DNA of 40,376 nt, from contig JAGFNK010000468.1 of NCBI GenBank assembly GCA_025769875.1, positions 1 through 40,376 on the forward strand, in the 5' to 3' direction. Made by a program: the position numbers and the translations under genes. The notes below the pieces were generated by a model. It saw only the letters and a program-made list of their open reading frames with translations. It made no database searches and was not told the origin of the DNA. Below are positions 19,813 through 30,430 of this stretch, in pieces. The stretch's first letter is position 1. Every line of letters starts with the position of its first letter. The stretch comes from Russula earlei. Taxonomy: Eukaryota > Basidiomycota > Agaricomycetes > Russulales > Russulaceae.

Positions 19813-20293
19813 TGTCGTCGTCTGCCCACCAAATGCAATGCACCCCAGCAGACGAGGGCTCCTTGAACCGCTACCACCACCAGGTGCGGATTTCCCACGG
19901 TAAAAACCGGGGCAAGGATGGGCAATGAAGACGACAGTGGGCCCGTCTGAGCCACGGCCACCAATAATACCTTTCTATCCATCCTTACAATTAATGCCCA
20001 GTCACCGCCCCGATGGGCAAAATTACCATCAATACTATTTTATTTTGCAACATTACACGAGGCTCCCTCACCCTGCTCTTAGCCACATGACAAACTATAC
20101 AACCAACACATTCAAAAGATCACCCTACATCTCAGCCCGCTAAGAAAATAGATGATACACTTGTCAACGCATCAACCCTCTCCGCGTACCCCTCACAAAA
20201 TGCCACCATACAAAGTACAGGTGAGACCTAATTCTAAGAGTGACTTGGACATCAGACATACATCCACACTTAATGGGGGATACGGGAAGCTGA
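19813..20293. other. Intergenic region between EF-Ts and the F-box gene
   Basis: 481 bp that serves as upstream region of EF-Ts and downstream region of the F-box gene, both on the minus strand. It is AT-richer than the EF-Ts coding region. No gene or repeat was recognised. Confidence 0.5.
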
Positions 20294-22105
20294 TCAAAGG
20301 TCGTCAGTTAACAAGTCGGAATAATATTCCTCATCGTGGTACTCTATGTCATCTTCATCGTTTTCGTCCCAGTCCTCCTCATACTCGTCTGAATCATCAT
20401 GCCACGGTCCCGGGCCACCATCATACTTATCATCATCGGTGGATACCTCCTCCTCTTCGTCGAAGATGTCGACATTTCCACGCATATTGACATATATTCG
20501 GTCATCTATCTCCAAGGTATTCGCAGGAGCTTGCACGTCGACGACGATCTCAGCGAGTAGTTGAATTGCGCGGACAGCCGCAAAGCATGAGCGTAAGTCG
20601 AGAGCCTCTAGAGGAACCCCTTGCTCTACGCGGTGTATAAGCATATCGCGTAGATGGTACGTCCTGAGAGAGGTCAACGAAACATTGTGGAGGATAAGCT
20701 TCGTTAACGACGGAAGTCGTGGGCCATCAGGTGAGGGGTCTTCGATAAGCATCTCTCTGAATGGTCTCACTGCAGTGGGAGCCAGGCGTGCCCGCTCGAG
20801 CAAGGGCCAGCTTGGCGCATGGCTAATCCAGAGCTTCTTGCTGAGTCGTGCGTGGTTCTGTGCCGAAAGAGTCGAAATGGATTTCATGGGAAGATGCATT
20901 AACAGGGCGTCAATAATCGCAGTGTCCGTTCCGGGATGCCAGAGCCTGCCCACGGCAGAAAACACCACGCGTGCAGAGGGGGCTGCCTTGAGCAGGGTGA
21001 TCGGATCACTGACCTTAGCATCTGCATCAGGCAAGGTCCATGCGAGCAATTCAGCGCGCGTTGGCTCGCCGCTTATCAGCATGCTCCGAAGTGGTTCAAT
21101 GTCCTGGGTTCCATGGGCATTTCGAGCGATGTATGGGATAACTAGTCGTACATCGTCGCCTCCGCGGTCGTTGGATTGGACAGAGACATGTAGCCAGGTG
21201 AGAGCAGGCAGCGAGAGGTGTGCGAGTGCGAGTGCACAATCCTTCGCATGAGCGGAGATGTTGAATTGTATGACGGAGGGGAGTGTAACGGTGCGCTGAG
21301 GCTCAGGTATGAACGAAGTGACATGGGAAGCAATTGGGGTGGCGTAGTGAAGAACGAGTGTTTTGAGCTGTGACAACTCGTTCAAAGCGTCCAACCAATC
21401 TTCGAGCATCGGCAGAGAATTTGTGGAGGGATTGACTATCTCAAGGATTCGTAGGCCCTTGAGGAGAGGCGATTTCCAACTGATGTCGCAGCCGTTGAGC
21501 TCGAGGCTAATGAGCCTGGGAGTGGTACCGTTGAAAAGCGTATCGGGGATGGTGAATGAGGATGTGGGTGAATAATGTGACAAGGAAAGGTGTTCCAGAA
21601 TAAGAGCAGATGATACGAATCGCTGGAGCATATTGCAAAATTGAGAGTGTCCGGAGAGACTGAGGTGGCGGGTATGGGAGATATGAGCCTCGAGCTGCCT
21701 CCAATAGGAATCAGACCGTGCCATGATTAAACGGAATTCCTTGGTCATCAGATGTAGAGGAGTCATCTTTGCCCGGGCGAGTATCTCAGCCAGGCCATCT
21801 GATGTCAGGTTGGTGAAGTTGACGTAACTCCAAAAGCGGGGGTGGTTAAGTGCAACCTCACGCCAATGGTGGCAGACGTGAGCGACGCATATCCATTCAA
21901 AACCATCAGCTTTTATGTTCCATGCAGAGGACGACAAAAAGGAGAATATAACGGAAAGGGTTTCGGGGGGAAGACAAGAGATAGGGGCAAGGGCATTACG
22001 ACGGGATTTCAACTCCCGGATAGAGTCCTCCAATGACTTCAATTCATCGTCGATATCTTGTCGAAGGTGGTCCTGGGATTCACCGGGACTTGTGTCCATG
22101 AACAT
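20294..22105 (-). CDS. F-box domain protein, 603 aa, probably leucine-rich-repeat type
   Basis: Likely substrate receptor of an SCF ubiquitin ligase. After a short coiled segment (LKSLEDSIRELKSRR) comes an F-box (ISCLPPETLSVIFSFL, then WICVAHVCHHWREVALNHPRFWSYV), the standard Agaricomycete arrangement. The middle has irregular leucine-rich stretches and no second named domain. The C-terminus is very acidic (DEEEEV, DEYEEDWDENDEDDIEY). ATG at 22105 was chosen; no ATG lies further upstream in the frame. The frame is uninterrupted. A fragment of a paralogue lies upstream at 22463-22648, so the family has duplicated locally. Target substrate unknown. Confidence 0.88.
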   Translation of the reverse strand: MFMDTSPGESQDHLRQDIDDELKSLEDSIRELKSRRNALAPISCLPPETLSVIFSFLSSSAWNIKADGFEWICVAHVCHHWREVALNHPRFWSYVNFTNLTSDGLAEILARAKMTPLHLMTKEFRLIMARSDSYWRQLEAHISHTRHLSLSGHSQFCNMLQRFVSSALILEHLSLSHYSPTSSFTIPDTLFNGTTPRLISLELNGCDISWKSPLLKGLRILEIVNPSTNSLPMLEDWLDALNELSQLKTLVLHYATPIASHVTSFIPEPQRTVTLPSVIQFNISAHAKDCALALAHLSLPALTWLHVSVQSNDRGGDDVRLVIPYIARNAHGTQDIEPLRSMLISGEPTRAELLAWTLPDADAKVSDPITLLKAAPSARVVFSAVGRLWHPGTDTAIIDALLMHLPMKSISTLSAQNHARLSKKLWISHAPSWPLLERARLAPTAVRPFREMLIEDPSPDGPRLPSLTKLILHNVSLTSLRTYHLRDMLIHRVEQGVPLEALDLRSCFAAVRAIQLLAEIVVDVQAPANTLEIDDRIYVNMRGNVDIFDEEEEVSTDDDKYDGGPGPWHDDSDEYEEDWDENDEDDIEYHDEEYYSDLLTDDL

Positions 22106-22462
22106 GATGAAGAAAGGAACTTCGTGCCAGACGTGTGACAACGCGTGACAGGTGCACGACTCAGCAGTATCTGTGTAATGAAGGCTGAGGTCCGAGGAAA
22201 GAAAGGTATCATGCTAATATACTCGAGTCGGACAATAGGAGAGGCGGTATGAAAGGGATGCCACACTAAAGCGCGTGGGGGCCAGACTTCCCGGCTGGTG
22301 TTGTGTCGTCGAAAAGCCATCTTGCCGCCCCCGTTCCGTTAACTGGCAGACACAATACGGAACCGTCGGTAATATGAAGTCTGCCCAACTTCATCCCTCT
22401 CTCATGCCCCGCAGGGCCCCGGATTCAATACCATGTCATCGGTGATCTCGGTCTCGTCTTCG
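22106..22462. other. Upstream region of the F-box gene
   Basis: No gene recognised. It lies between the intact F-box gene and the paralogue fragment and should hold the promoter of the former. Confidence 0.45.
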
Positions 22463-22648
22463 TCACTGTCGTCTCCACGGAAGAGAAGTCGCCTCGGGGC
22501 AATCGAGAGTATGCACCGATTCTAAAACCTCGTGAGCCTGTACGTCGACCACAATCTTGCAAGGGAGTGGAACCACGCGGTCATCCGCATCGAGCATGCG
22601 CAGGTGAAGCGACTCCTGTGGCACGCCCTGTCCGAGTCTGGTGAGCAT
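22463..22648 (-). pseudogene. C-terminal fragment of an F-box paralogue
   Basis: The minus strand reads MLTRLGQGVPQESLHLRML and KIVVDVQAHEVLESV. The intact gene has MLIHRVEQGVPLEALDLRSC and EIVVDVQAPANTLEI at the corresponding place. Only about 60 codons are open, the F-box is missing and flanking frames are broken, so this is a decayed partial duplicate. Sequence on either side may contain further degraded parts, but I could not follow them. Confidence 0.75.
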
Positions 22649-22947
22649 GTCCAGCGGTCAGTACGCGTCGAACTCGTCGTTCGTCGGCGAACGGAGTTTA
22701 GCTCCGGGACCGGGGAAACTGTTGGACGGTACGGTGCAGCCACCTAGGTGGCGCAGACGGACAAATCCGGACCGTCAGTTGGGCTTTCTACTGGGAAAAG
22801 TATGTCTTCGTATCGTATTTATCAAGTGTCAAACGATCGCAACAAGAAGTCTGGGTAACCGAGATAGAAGCATCGCAAAACTTTGATCCATCGAGTTCTG
22901 CGTTCTGGGCGCTTGAAAACTTTCAGTGCACCGCCATCCGTGCGCTT
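22649..22947. other. Unassigned sequence
   Basis: Nothing recognisable. It may be further decay of the F-box paralogue. It ends at the target-site duplication of the next solo LTR. Confidence 0.4.
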
Positions 22948-23366
22948 TGTTGAGATTACCACTGCTTTGGGCAGTCTGATGTAATCACAGCCCGTCGCGT
23001 TAACACGTCGGATCCCACGGACCGGGAACTCCCGGCTCAAAGCGCAGCCGGACTGGCTCAGCTCAGATGCCACAAGCCAGTGTTTGATACAATGATAAGT
23101 TAATTGAAACTGATGACCATTGGTAGCCACTAATGACTGATCCTTGTTGATACAAACTGGTAGTTATGTTTACTTTGCTTAGAGACAAATTTTCGTATTT
23201 AAGAGGCTCACAATTAGCTAGATCGTTCGGTTTTCTCTTACACAAACTGAAGTATTTACTGCATCCCATCTTATCTGTCACATCTAATCACATGTTGTAG
23301 ATATCTTTTGATAGATCTTGAGGATCTTATCACTATCTCATAATCTCACTGCGCCACTTTACAACA
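22948..23366 (+). mobile_element. Solo LTR (TGTTGAGATT family), 419 bp, TSD CGCTT
   Basis: Starts TGTTGAGATTACC and ends TTTACAACA. Flanks are cgctt at 22943-22947 and cgctt at 23367-23371. It shares GATGTAATCACAGC, ACAATGATAAGTTAATTG and GTAGATATCTTTTGATAG with the copy at 4546-5066 but has indels, so it is an older or divergent member. It lies about 475 bp upstream of the secreted-protein ATG. Confidence 0.92.
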
Positions 23367-23841
23367 CGCTTTCCTGCCCGTTTCCTTTTTCCCTCCCTCT
23401 GTTTCAGCCTTCCCCCTCTGGCGAATGCCCACAGACACTGTTCGACCTTCATTGCGCCGGCAGCTTTTTATTTTTGTATAATAGCAAACAAGTTCTGCCC
23501 GGCTTCTCAGCGGTCGCAGGGAACCACTCGATTTCAATCTGTCTGCAACCATGGAATCTTCGCATCAACGCTGAAGGGAACCACTCGAGTTCAATATGCA
23601 ACTGTGGAATCCTCACATCAACGATGAAATCATGACAGAAATGATGCATAGCCTTGCGACCAGAGGGGAGGTGGCGCATCCCAGTATAAATAAAGTCAAC
23701 GCCCGCAGTCACAATTCTCTCCAATCCTTTCACTGCATACTAGACGGTACCGGTTACCGACAATCTTTCTACACCTTTCTTGTTCACATCTCGACGACTT
23801 CGATAACTTTCACCTCAATATTAAATACCTATTCCTACTCG
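23367..23841 (+). promoter_or_regulatory. Upstream region of the secreted-protein gene, with a tandem duplication and a TATA box
   Basis: Two diverged tandem copies of a segment of about 55 bp start GGGAACCACTCGA at about 23519 and about 23576, and end ATCAACGMTGAA. A TATAAATA box lies at 23685-23692, about 150 bp before the ATG. Whether the duplicated segment binds a regulator is unknown. Confidence 0.6.
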
Positions 23842-24294
23842 ATGCGCACCTCCTCTGTATTTGCCATATTCTGCCTTGCTATCGGCATCGCTCCATCGTT
23901 CGCAGCCACGTATGCTGACCTCTTCGAGTTCTCCTTGTCACCTGAAAATAACTTTATCATGCACAGAGGGTACCCTCCTGGATCCAAGCAGCTGGGTTCA
24001 GTAGAGGAGTGGAGCCCGTTTGACCGGAAACGCCTGGACTCAGCCGTCATTGCGTTGAATACGCCGCTGCCTAACCTGAAACAGGACGTGGAAGGACACG
24101 AAAATGATCCCCGTCACCACCTTCGACTGGTAGAACAGCTGAACAACTATCATGAGAGCTCGACCCCAAACATCGAGGTGGTGCGGGCTGTACACAGGAA
24201 GAACCCTGGCTGGGTTGGGGAGACGATTCTAAAGGAACATGAGGGGGCCCGGAGGGACGTGCGGAAAAAGATGAACGAGTTAAAGAATGTGTAA
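23842..24294 (+). CDS. Small secreted protein, 150 aa, function unknown
   Basis: ATG at 23842 gives a classical signal peptide (MRTSSVFAIFCLAIGIAPSFA, quoted as MRTSSVFAIF and CLAIGIAPSFA), with likely cleavage after SFA at about residue 21. The frame is open for about 80 codons upstream, but the TATA box at 23685 and the signal sequence favour this start. The mature part of about 129 residues has no cysteine and is charged, with a basic C-terminus (ARRDVRKKMNELKNV). No family recognised. A transposon relic begins 55 bp after the stop. Small secreted proteins in repeat-rich regions are often effector candidates, but nothing here proves that role. Confidence 0.7.
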   Translation: MRTSSVFAIFCLAIGIAPSFAATYADLFEFSLSPENNFIMHRGYPPGSKQLGSVEEWSPFDRKRLDSAVIALNTPLPNLKQDVEGHENDPRHHLRLVEQLNNYHESSTPNIEVVRAVHRKNPGWVGETILKEHEGARRDVRKKMNELKNV

Positions 24295-24348
24295 AGGATG
24301 TACCTATTGATGTATAGATAGTAGTAGTAGTGAACAACGTAGTGATTA

Positions 24349-24697
24349 TTGCCGTTTTCAGCGCACTTGGCGGAGTTTGAATTCCACCCAAATCAGCGCA
24401 GAAAATCCTCTCAAACGTGCGGGGCGAATATCTCCCTCAAAACAGCTTCAATTCACATAAAACCTACTGTCCCTGAATCGCCTGAATGAGGGCTAGGCAT
24501 CCCCATTGTTTTCATGAGATTTGAGTGAGAATTGGTGGAGCTGGACTCAAGCCACCTCCACATTTGTATTAGATGAATTACAACTCAAAATCACGGTCTA
24601 TATCTATTATTTTTCCCTCATGTTTTACCCATGGGCTGTCTTGAGGCAGCCCCATAGTGTTTTTGACTCAAGCGTTGTGGTGTGCAACATCGTTTCC
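24349..24697 (+). mobile_element. Single-arm relic of the 408-bp inverted-repeat element
   Basis: Starts TTGCCGTTTTCAGCGC and follows the arm at 9019 for about 350 bp, ending at GTGCAACATCGTTTCC. It is preceded by TTA, as in the other copies. The opposite arm is not found in the next 2 kb. Confidence 0.85.
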
Positions 24698-26283
24698 CTC
24701 ATATCATGTGACAGTAGCATGGTCGTGTGCTGGGAAGGAGCCCCCCCAGGAAGTGCACACCTGAGCCCATGGGGCAGTGAAGTGTGTCCAAGAATGCAGA
24801 ATGACTTCATAAGACTGAAGCTCCAAAGAGGAGGAGCACCTAGTGGGAACGCGAGAATGTGTTTGTTCATTTGACTGCACTCAGGTTCACACAGATGATA
24901 AGGGAACAACAGGGCAACTTTATTCAACATGGTAGCAGATACAGGTGGGAACTAAGGCTAAGGGACAGGAAAAGCACAAAAGACAGGCATATGAAAGGAA
25001 ATCTAGATGTGAGAAGGGAACCGAAGCTGGACAACGTGAGGTATCAAGTCGTGGTCTCCAGTGGCTGTGGTAGTGGTGTGTGGCGATTTGTGAAGGATGG
25101 CCGAGGCCAGGTGTGGTGACGAGGGGTGTGGTCGAGTCATGACGCGAGGAGGGGGAGACGATGCAAAGGAGAGGCTGGAGGGGGGATAGGGAGAGTGCTG
25201 GTGGGTGGTCGCTTGGGTGCTGATGGCGCTGCTGAACGCGATTGCAGGTGGGACGATTGGAGAACTTGGATGGCAGATGCAAGGTAGAGGAGCGAGGGGG
25301 CAGTGGAAGTAGAAAGGGAGAGGGAAGACGACGGCAGGCTGGGAAATGGATGCATAGGCAGCATGCAGATCTCTGACTAACAAAATGAGAGTCTAGTAAA
25401 AAAGGGGAGAAAAGCATACCAAAATGTACAGTAGCAACACTGTCCGATGGCAATGAAGACAGTGGTGTGGTATGGGGCTCTTCGGCTGTGCATTGGGACT
25501 TGTCGGTGCATGGTGAAGGTGGGGGCATTGAGGGCGAGGGCATGCGGTGGTTGATGGGGGCGAGGGTGGTGTGCTGGCAGCGACGATGATGATGATGTGA
25601 GGATGAAGAGGAGATGGCACTGAAAGGAATATGCACATATGTACTCTTGTAAGCGATTTGTGGCCAGCCATATAGCTGTGTGGGTGAGTTGACATTGAGG
25701 CCGTGTGCCTTTGTGAATGCGAACACTGAGCTAGTCAGTGGCACATACACGTATGCTTGTTTTTTTTTGAGTTGCTTCCTTGCTGCCACACATCACTTGG
25801 ACACTGTACATCACTTCTCACACCCACCTCACCTTCACCTAGCCCATTCTCTTGCTCTTGAGGTTGAACATGCCATATGCCAACATCTTCAAGTCCGTCG
25901 TCCAGCGCGCTCCGCTCGTGGTCACTTTATCGGTGAGTTTTCTGTCTTTCAGTTGCAATTCAAGACTGATTTGCTTACCAGTGGTTCCATGGCACAATCT
26001 CGGTGCAGGATGAGCACCATGATGGTGCAACTGGGCGAGCTCGATACCTCAAGTTCAAGCTTTTGTTTGGGTGGCACACCGACCATTCAGGTGGGAAGGT
26101 GGATGAGGGTCGTCGACTGCAAGGTGGTCTTTCTGAGGAATCTGGGGAGAATGCGAACTGACACCACGCATATAACCAGTCAAATAAAAAAGAGTTAGGT
26201 CATTGCTAGAAAAATGCTTCCCTTGTGTGATATATTACCCTGTCAAAAGACTGCACCTCAGGCTCTCTGTCGGTCTGTCGGAG
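24698..26283. other. Unassigned sequence, partly low-complexity
   Basis: A long minus-strand open frame (25789-24920) reads as Ser/Pro/His-rich low-complexity peptide without a domain. A plus-strand frame (25680-26198) has no recognisable family. A possible short exon MPYANIFKSVVQRAPLVVTL at 25869 is followed by GTGAGT. The region may be the rest of the inverted-repeat relic or an unrelated degraded gene. No call is justified. Confidence 0.4.
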
Positions 26284-26396
26284 GTAAGGTGTGACTCGGG
26301 TACAGGGTGACACCGTGACAATTTGGTCACAGGTAGGCGTGGGTACGGGTACGGTTTTAAATTTGTCACACCCACACAACACCGCACCCTTATCGG

Positions 26397-27225
26397 TGTT
26401 ACGAACCAAGGCCAAGTCCTGGCCAAGGATTGTCCTATTTTACTCAAGAAAGACCTCTCTCACTTTGCATTGCTGACTCCCTTCCATTTTCCGCACTATC
26501 CCTCCTGTGGTACAAGATATCGCTATTGCAAAGGCACTCTAACACGACCAGGCACCGGTTTCCTAATCGGGTAATCATCGCGTGGCAGCCACATGGCCAC
26601 CCAGCCACCATGGACCCAAAACAGCGGCACAAACTCTTAGAAACTGTTGCATAAATCATCTGACGTCATCAAGGCTCCAATGACATCATGGCTGACTGAG
26701 CGACTCCACAGTGACCTCATAGGCTCACTAAGCGCCCCACAATGACATCATAATGATGTCATCGCTCCACAATGATCAGTAATGCGCTCAGTAAGCCTGA
26801 AACTTGGCATAAGCAAGTTTATGTCTCTGTAGCCCTATTGGATGGTACCAAAGAGTCTAGAATAGTCCCAGTGCTTTGTAATCGACCCTGTACACTGTAT
26901 ATAAGCCCCAATGAAGCATGGCAGTCGTCAGACTGTCCATTTGTGATACTCTCATCCTCCTGGGTACTCCCCCGCGACCGCTCAGTTTAAAGTCTACTCT
27001 CGTCTTCAAGGTACTCTTCAACGACCGCCTTGTTTAAAGCCCCCTCGCTACACTGGCCTCTAGCCTTCGCCTTTGTCTCTTGCAACATCTACCAGTCCCC
27101 ATCTGGTACCTCCTCGTCGTTTGGCTCGTCCTCCTGTTCAACGCCGCCTTCGCCACGTACCATCTGTTCCGACCCTTGCCCACCTGCTCCTGAGTCCTTA
27201 GTGATCAGCAGTACGTGTCTTGACA
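26397..27225 (+). mobile_element. Solo LTR (TGTTACGAAC family), 829 bp, TSD ATCGG
   Basis: Starts TGTTACGAACC and ends GTGTCTTGACA. Flanks are atcgg at 26392-26396 and atcgg at 27226-27230. The same sequence occurs on the minus strand at 1-402. It contains a TATA-like GTATATAAG near 26898. It lies in the 5' part of the hAT element, upstream of the transposase start. Confidence 0.92.
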
Positions 27226-27312
27226 ATCGGCCGGGTTTACAGGTATTGAAAGCACTATTCAAGAGTCTCCTGCCACAGGGTGACAGCTTGCACAGGCTCG
27301 GGACCAGCCCAA

Positions 27313-30099
27313 ATGGAAGCGATTGTTGATCACAATCGTGAGAAAACTGGTGAGCATGACTCGGACTCAGCCGCCGCCTCCCTTTATGTGAAGACGGCAC
27401 TTAGTGCCATGTTTGCAAATTTGTATGACACGGGTCAGAAGGGTTGGTTCATTGAGATCTGGCTGGATCATATAAAGGTGAGCAAATTATCTTCAACATC
27501 TCACTTGTTGCTCATGCCTCACAATTTGGGGTCAAAGTCCTCAGCAAAGTCATCATGCTCTTCACAGCAGACTTCGGCGTCGACCTCTTCCTTTGCCAGT
27601 GCAGTCAAGTCGAGCACCAAGGCACTCCAGTGTGGAGTCAAACGTAGCATCGCAAATGGCTTGAAGGCAATCACCCAGCCTCTCAAGTGCGCAAAGCATG
27701 TGGCATCCAATGCCACCTCCACACCTGTTGAAAGTGAACAAGAAGCGGAGCAAGCACTGACGATGGATGATCATATGAGTATCAGCAGCAACGGTGCAAC
27801 TGGCGATGCTATCGAGATTGAATCAGATAACGAGGAGCTTGAAAAAGACCTACGTATGTCGTTTCATTATCATTTTTTACCTCTTTTGCTTACTTGGACA
27901 CTAGAAGATGCAAAGAAGTCATGGCGGTCCCCCATCTACACATTTTTCAAGCCCGACATCTCTATTCAAATTCACAAAAACCACGTCTCCCACTTCTTCA
28001 CCTGTTTGTCAAAACATTGCAAGACAGGCTCGAAAGGCATTCAGCACTATCAAGATAAGGGCGACAAATCTTCAACTGCGAATCTCAAGCACCACGCCAT
28101 CCGATGCTTTGGCGAGGACGCGGTGAATGCAGCTATGAAGGGCGAGGCTGCTAGTGAAGGCCACACTGGCAACATATTTGCAGCATTTGCCCGCCAAGGA
28201 CAGCGGCCTGTCACGTACTCGCATCGAGCACACACGAACACAGAATTTCGGTAAGTAGTACTTATTATCAGCTAAATGCTCTATTCTAAACACATTGAAC
28301 AGCACGCACATTGCAAAATGGGTGGCAGAATGCAACCATCCTCCGCAAATTGTCTCTGATCCCGAGCTCATCGATATTTTCAAGACCGGGCACCCCAACC
28401 GTAAAGTTCCATGTCCAAACACGGTTCGACGTGATGTCAAGGCTGCATACATCAAGTGCCGTGAACGGATAAGCAAACTACTGCAAGAACACCCAGGTCG
28501 CATTCACTTCACGACCAATTGTTGGACTTCAACCAACCACTGCACGTTCGTTGCCTGGACTGTACACCTTGAGCATCAAGGTGCCATGCTAGCTTTCTTA
28601 CTCAATATCATTGAGGTTCCGGAATCTCATATGGGTACAGCTTTGGCAAAGGCCTTTCAGAAGATGCTCAAAACGTTTGGACTCCAAGATCGTATTCTGG
28701 CCATAAACACTGACAATGGATCTGCAAACGACACGCAGACCAAAGCTCTCACAACAATGGAGAACTCTTTTGATGGACAAAACCATGTCCGCTGTTTCAA
28801 TCACACTCTGCATCTCTTGGCCAAAGCCCTCCTCAGCCCATTCAATGCTGCATTAGCTGGCATATCCGATAACAATGATGACATTGGTGAAGATGGTGCA
28901 CTCGATGAAGAAGACGAGGACAAAGACAAAGATGAGGATGAGGACGAGGACAAAGATAAAGACGGATCAGATGTACCAGATGAGGATAATGATGATGATG
29001 GTATTGATGAACTTGAGAACCTAGACAAGGAGAAGAAGGAAGAGATCATGGAAACTACAGCTACTGTTCGTCAAATCGTGATGAAGGTATGTACTATCTT
29101 AGTTGTTCCCTGGGACTCAGAGTAACCACTGATCTTGATTCAATAGCTTCATTGTCTGTCATTTGCTATCATTCACTCAACAACTATCACTCTCCCAAAG
29201 TGGCGCAAGTGTTGCAAGGAGCTCGGACTCAAGCCACGCCTCATGCCACGTGACGTTGTGACACGCTGGAATTTGACATACTACATGCTTTGTTTTGCAA
29301 TGAAATATCGTGAGGTTATTGATGCAATGATGGCCGACAAGGTCCTCAAGCTTCGGAAGTATGAGCTTGATGATGAAGAGTGGGTTATCGTTGAAGATCT
29401 TGTCTTGGTACTACGGGTAAGTCATATTTTTACTTAATTCCTAATATCTCCCCAAAGCAATTCAAGAATGCGACTATCTTCTTTTCACAAGACTCCGTGG
29501 GAGTCGCTGCTGTCATTCCCACAATGGATCGGCTTACCAGCCATCTCAACCCAAAGACAGGGAAAGAGTTCCCAGCTGCTCTCGTTGAAGCCATGAAGCT
29601 TGCATGCAAGAAAATGAACCGTTACTACTCCCTCACCGACGACTCTATTGCATACCGCATCGCTATGGTTCTACACCCTGGCATGAAACTCAAATATTTT
29701 CACAACCAGAATTGGGAAGGTGAATGGATTGAGGTGGCGGAGAACCTTGTTTATGATGAATATGCGAAGTATGAGAAGCCTACCACTGATGACCTGGACC
29801 GAGACTTGGCCCAAATGAAAGAAGCAAATGACGAAGGATACGCATCATTTGGTAATCTCTCTGTCACTACCCAACTCCGCTGGAATGAGGTCCAGGCCTA
29901 CTTGAGCCTCCCTGTCGAAAATGTCAAAGATCTGCTGAAGTGGTGGTACGACAACCGTTTCGTATATCCAAGCCTTCATTGTATGGCTTTGGATTATCTC
30001 AGTATCCCTGCCACCTTGACAGCTGTTGAATGGGTTTTTTCACAAGGCCATCACCTTCTCCCATTCACACACAATAATCTCTTATCGGGTTCAATTTGA
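27313..30099 (+). CDS. hAT-superfamily transposase, 5 exons, 860 aa, first catalytic Asp replaced by Asn
   Basis: Cut-and-paste transposase. Exons 27313-27853, 27905-28250, 28303-29086, 29147-29416 and 29458-30099 (2583 nt) join in one open frame. Order: a Ser-rich N-terminus, a BED-like zinc-binding segment (FFTCLSKHC and STANLKHHAIRCFGEDAV), an RNase-H-like core (FTTNCWTSTNH, then NTDNGSAND), an acidic Asp/Glu/Lys insertion (about 28880-29060), DVVTRWNLTYYML, and the C-terminal dimerisation domain (YPSLHCMALDYLSIPAT, TAVEWVFSQG). Related proteins have Asp in FTTDxWTS; here residue about 367 is Asn. The second Asp (about 432) and the Glu (about 838) are kept. An extra intron near 27480 (GTGAGC) cannot be excluded. 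The frame is intact but activity is doubtful. Confidence 0.85.
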
Positions 30100-30202
30100 G
30101 CTTTTCTCTGCTTTGGTTCCTGGGCCCGTTGTGGTCTCCTTGTGTTTGATGATGTTGGATATACAATCTGTCATATAGATTAATCCACTTCACTATACCC
30201 AA

Positions 30203-30430
30203 GGCTAGGTAGCTCAGTGGTTAGAGCACCTGGTATATATCTGGGAGGTCCTGGGTTCAATCCCCAGTCTGGCCATTTTCTTAATTGCACCAGGATATAG
30301 GGAATCATGTGAGCGCATGTCAACCCCCTCCTCTGAGGTCCCCAGGTTGGGTCACATAGTGTTGAACCCACAAGTCGGACCCAAGAGGGTGGCAATGACT
30401 AAGCACCTCCTCTGAGGTCCCTCTATCTGT
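30203..30430 (+). repeat. tRNA-derived SINE (candidate)
   Basis: 30203-30275 folds like a tRNA. The acceptor stem has 7 pairs (two G-T), the D arm is GCTC/GAGC, and the T stem CTGGG/CCCAG is perfect with loop TTCAATC. Pol III box A (TAGCTCAGTGG, 30210-30220) and box B (GGTTCAATCC, 30254-30263) are intact. The anticodon loop TATATAT has A where U33 is required, so it is not a working tRNA. A tail follows that repeats CTCCTCTGAGGTCC at about 30327 and 30407; the 3' border is not fixed. Confidence 0.72.

Noticed and set aside
18953..19843. Arg-rich open frames overlapping EF-Ts on both strands
   Set aside because: Shadow frames of a GC-rich coding sequence. EF-Ts has the recognisable domains.
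24920..25789. 289-codon minus-strand open frame
   Set aside because: Ser/Pro/His-rich low complexity, no domain, no signal or splice pattern. Better left unassigned.
30203..30275. Functional tRNA gene
   Set aside because: The loop lacks U33 and the stems have several G-T pairs. The tail fits a SINE better.
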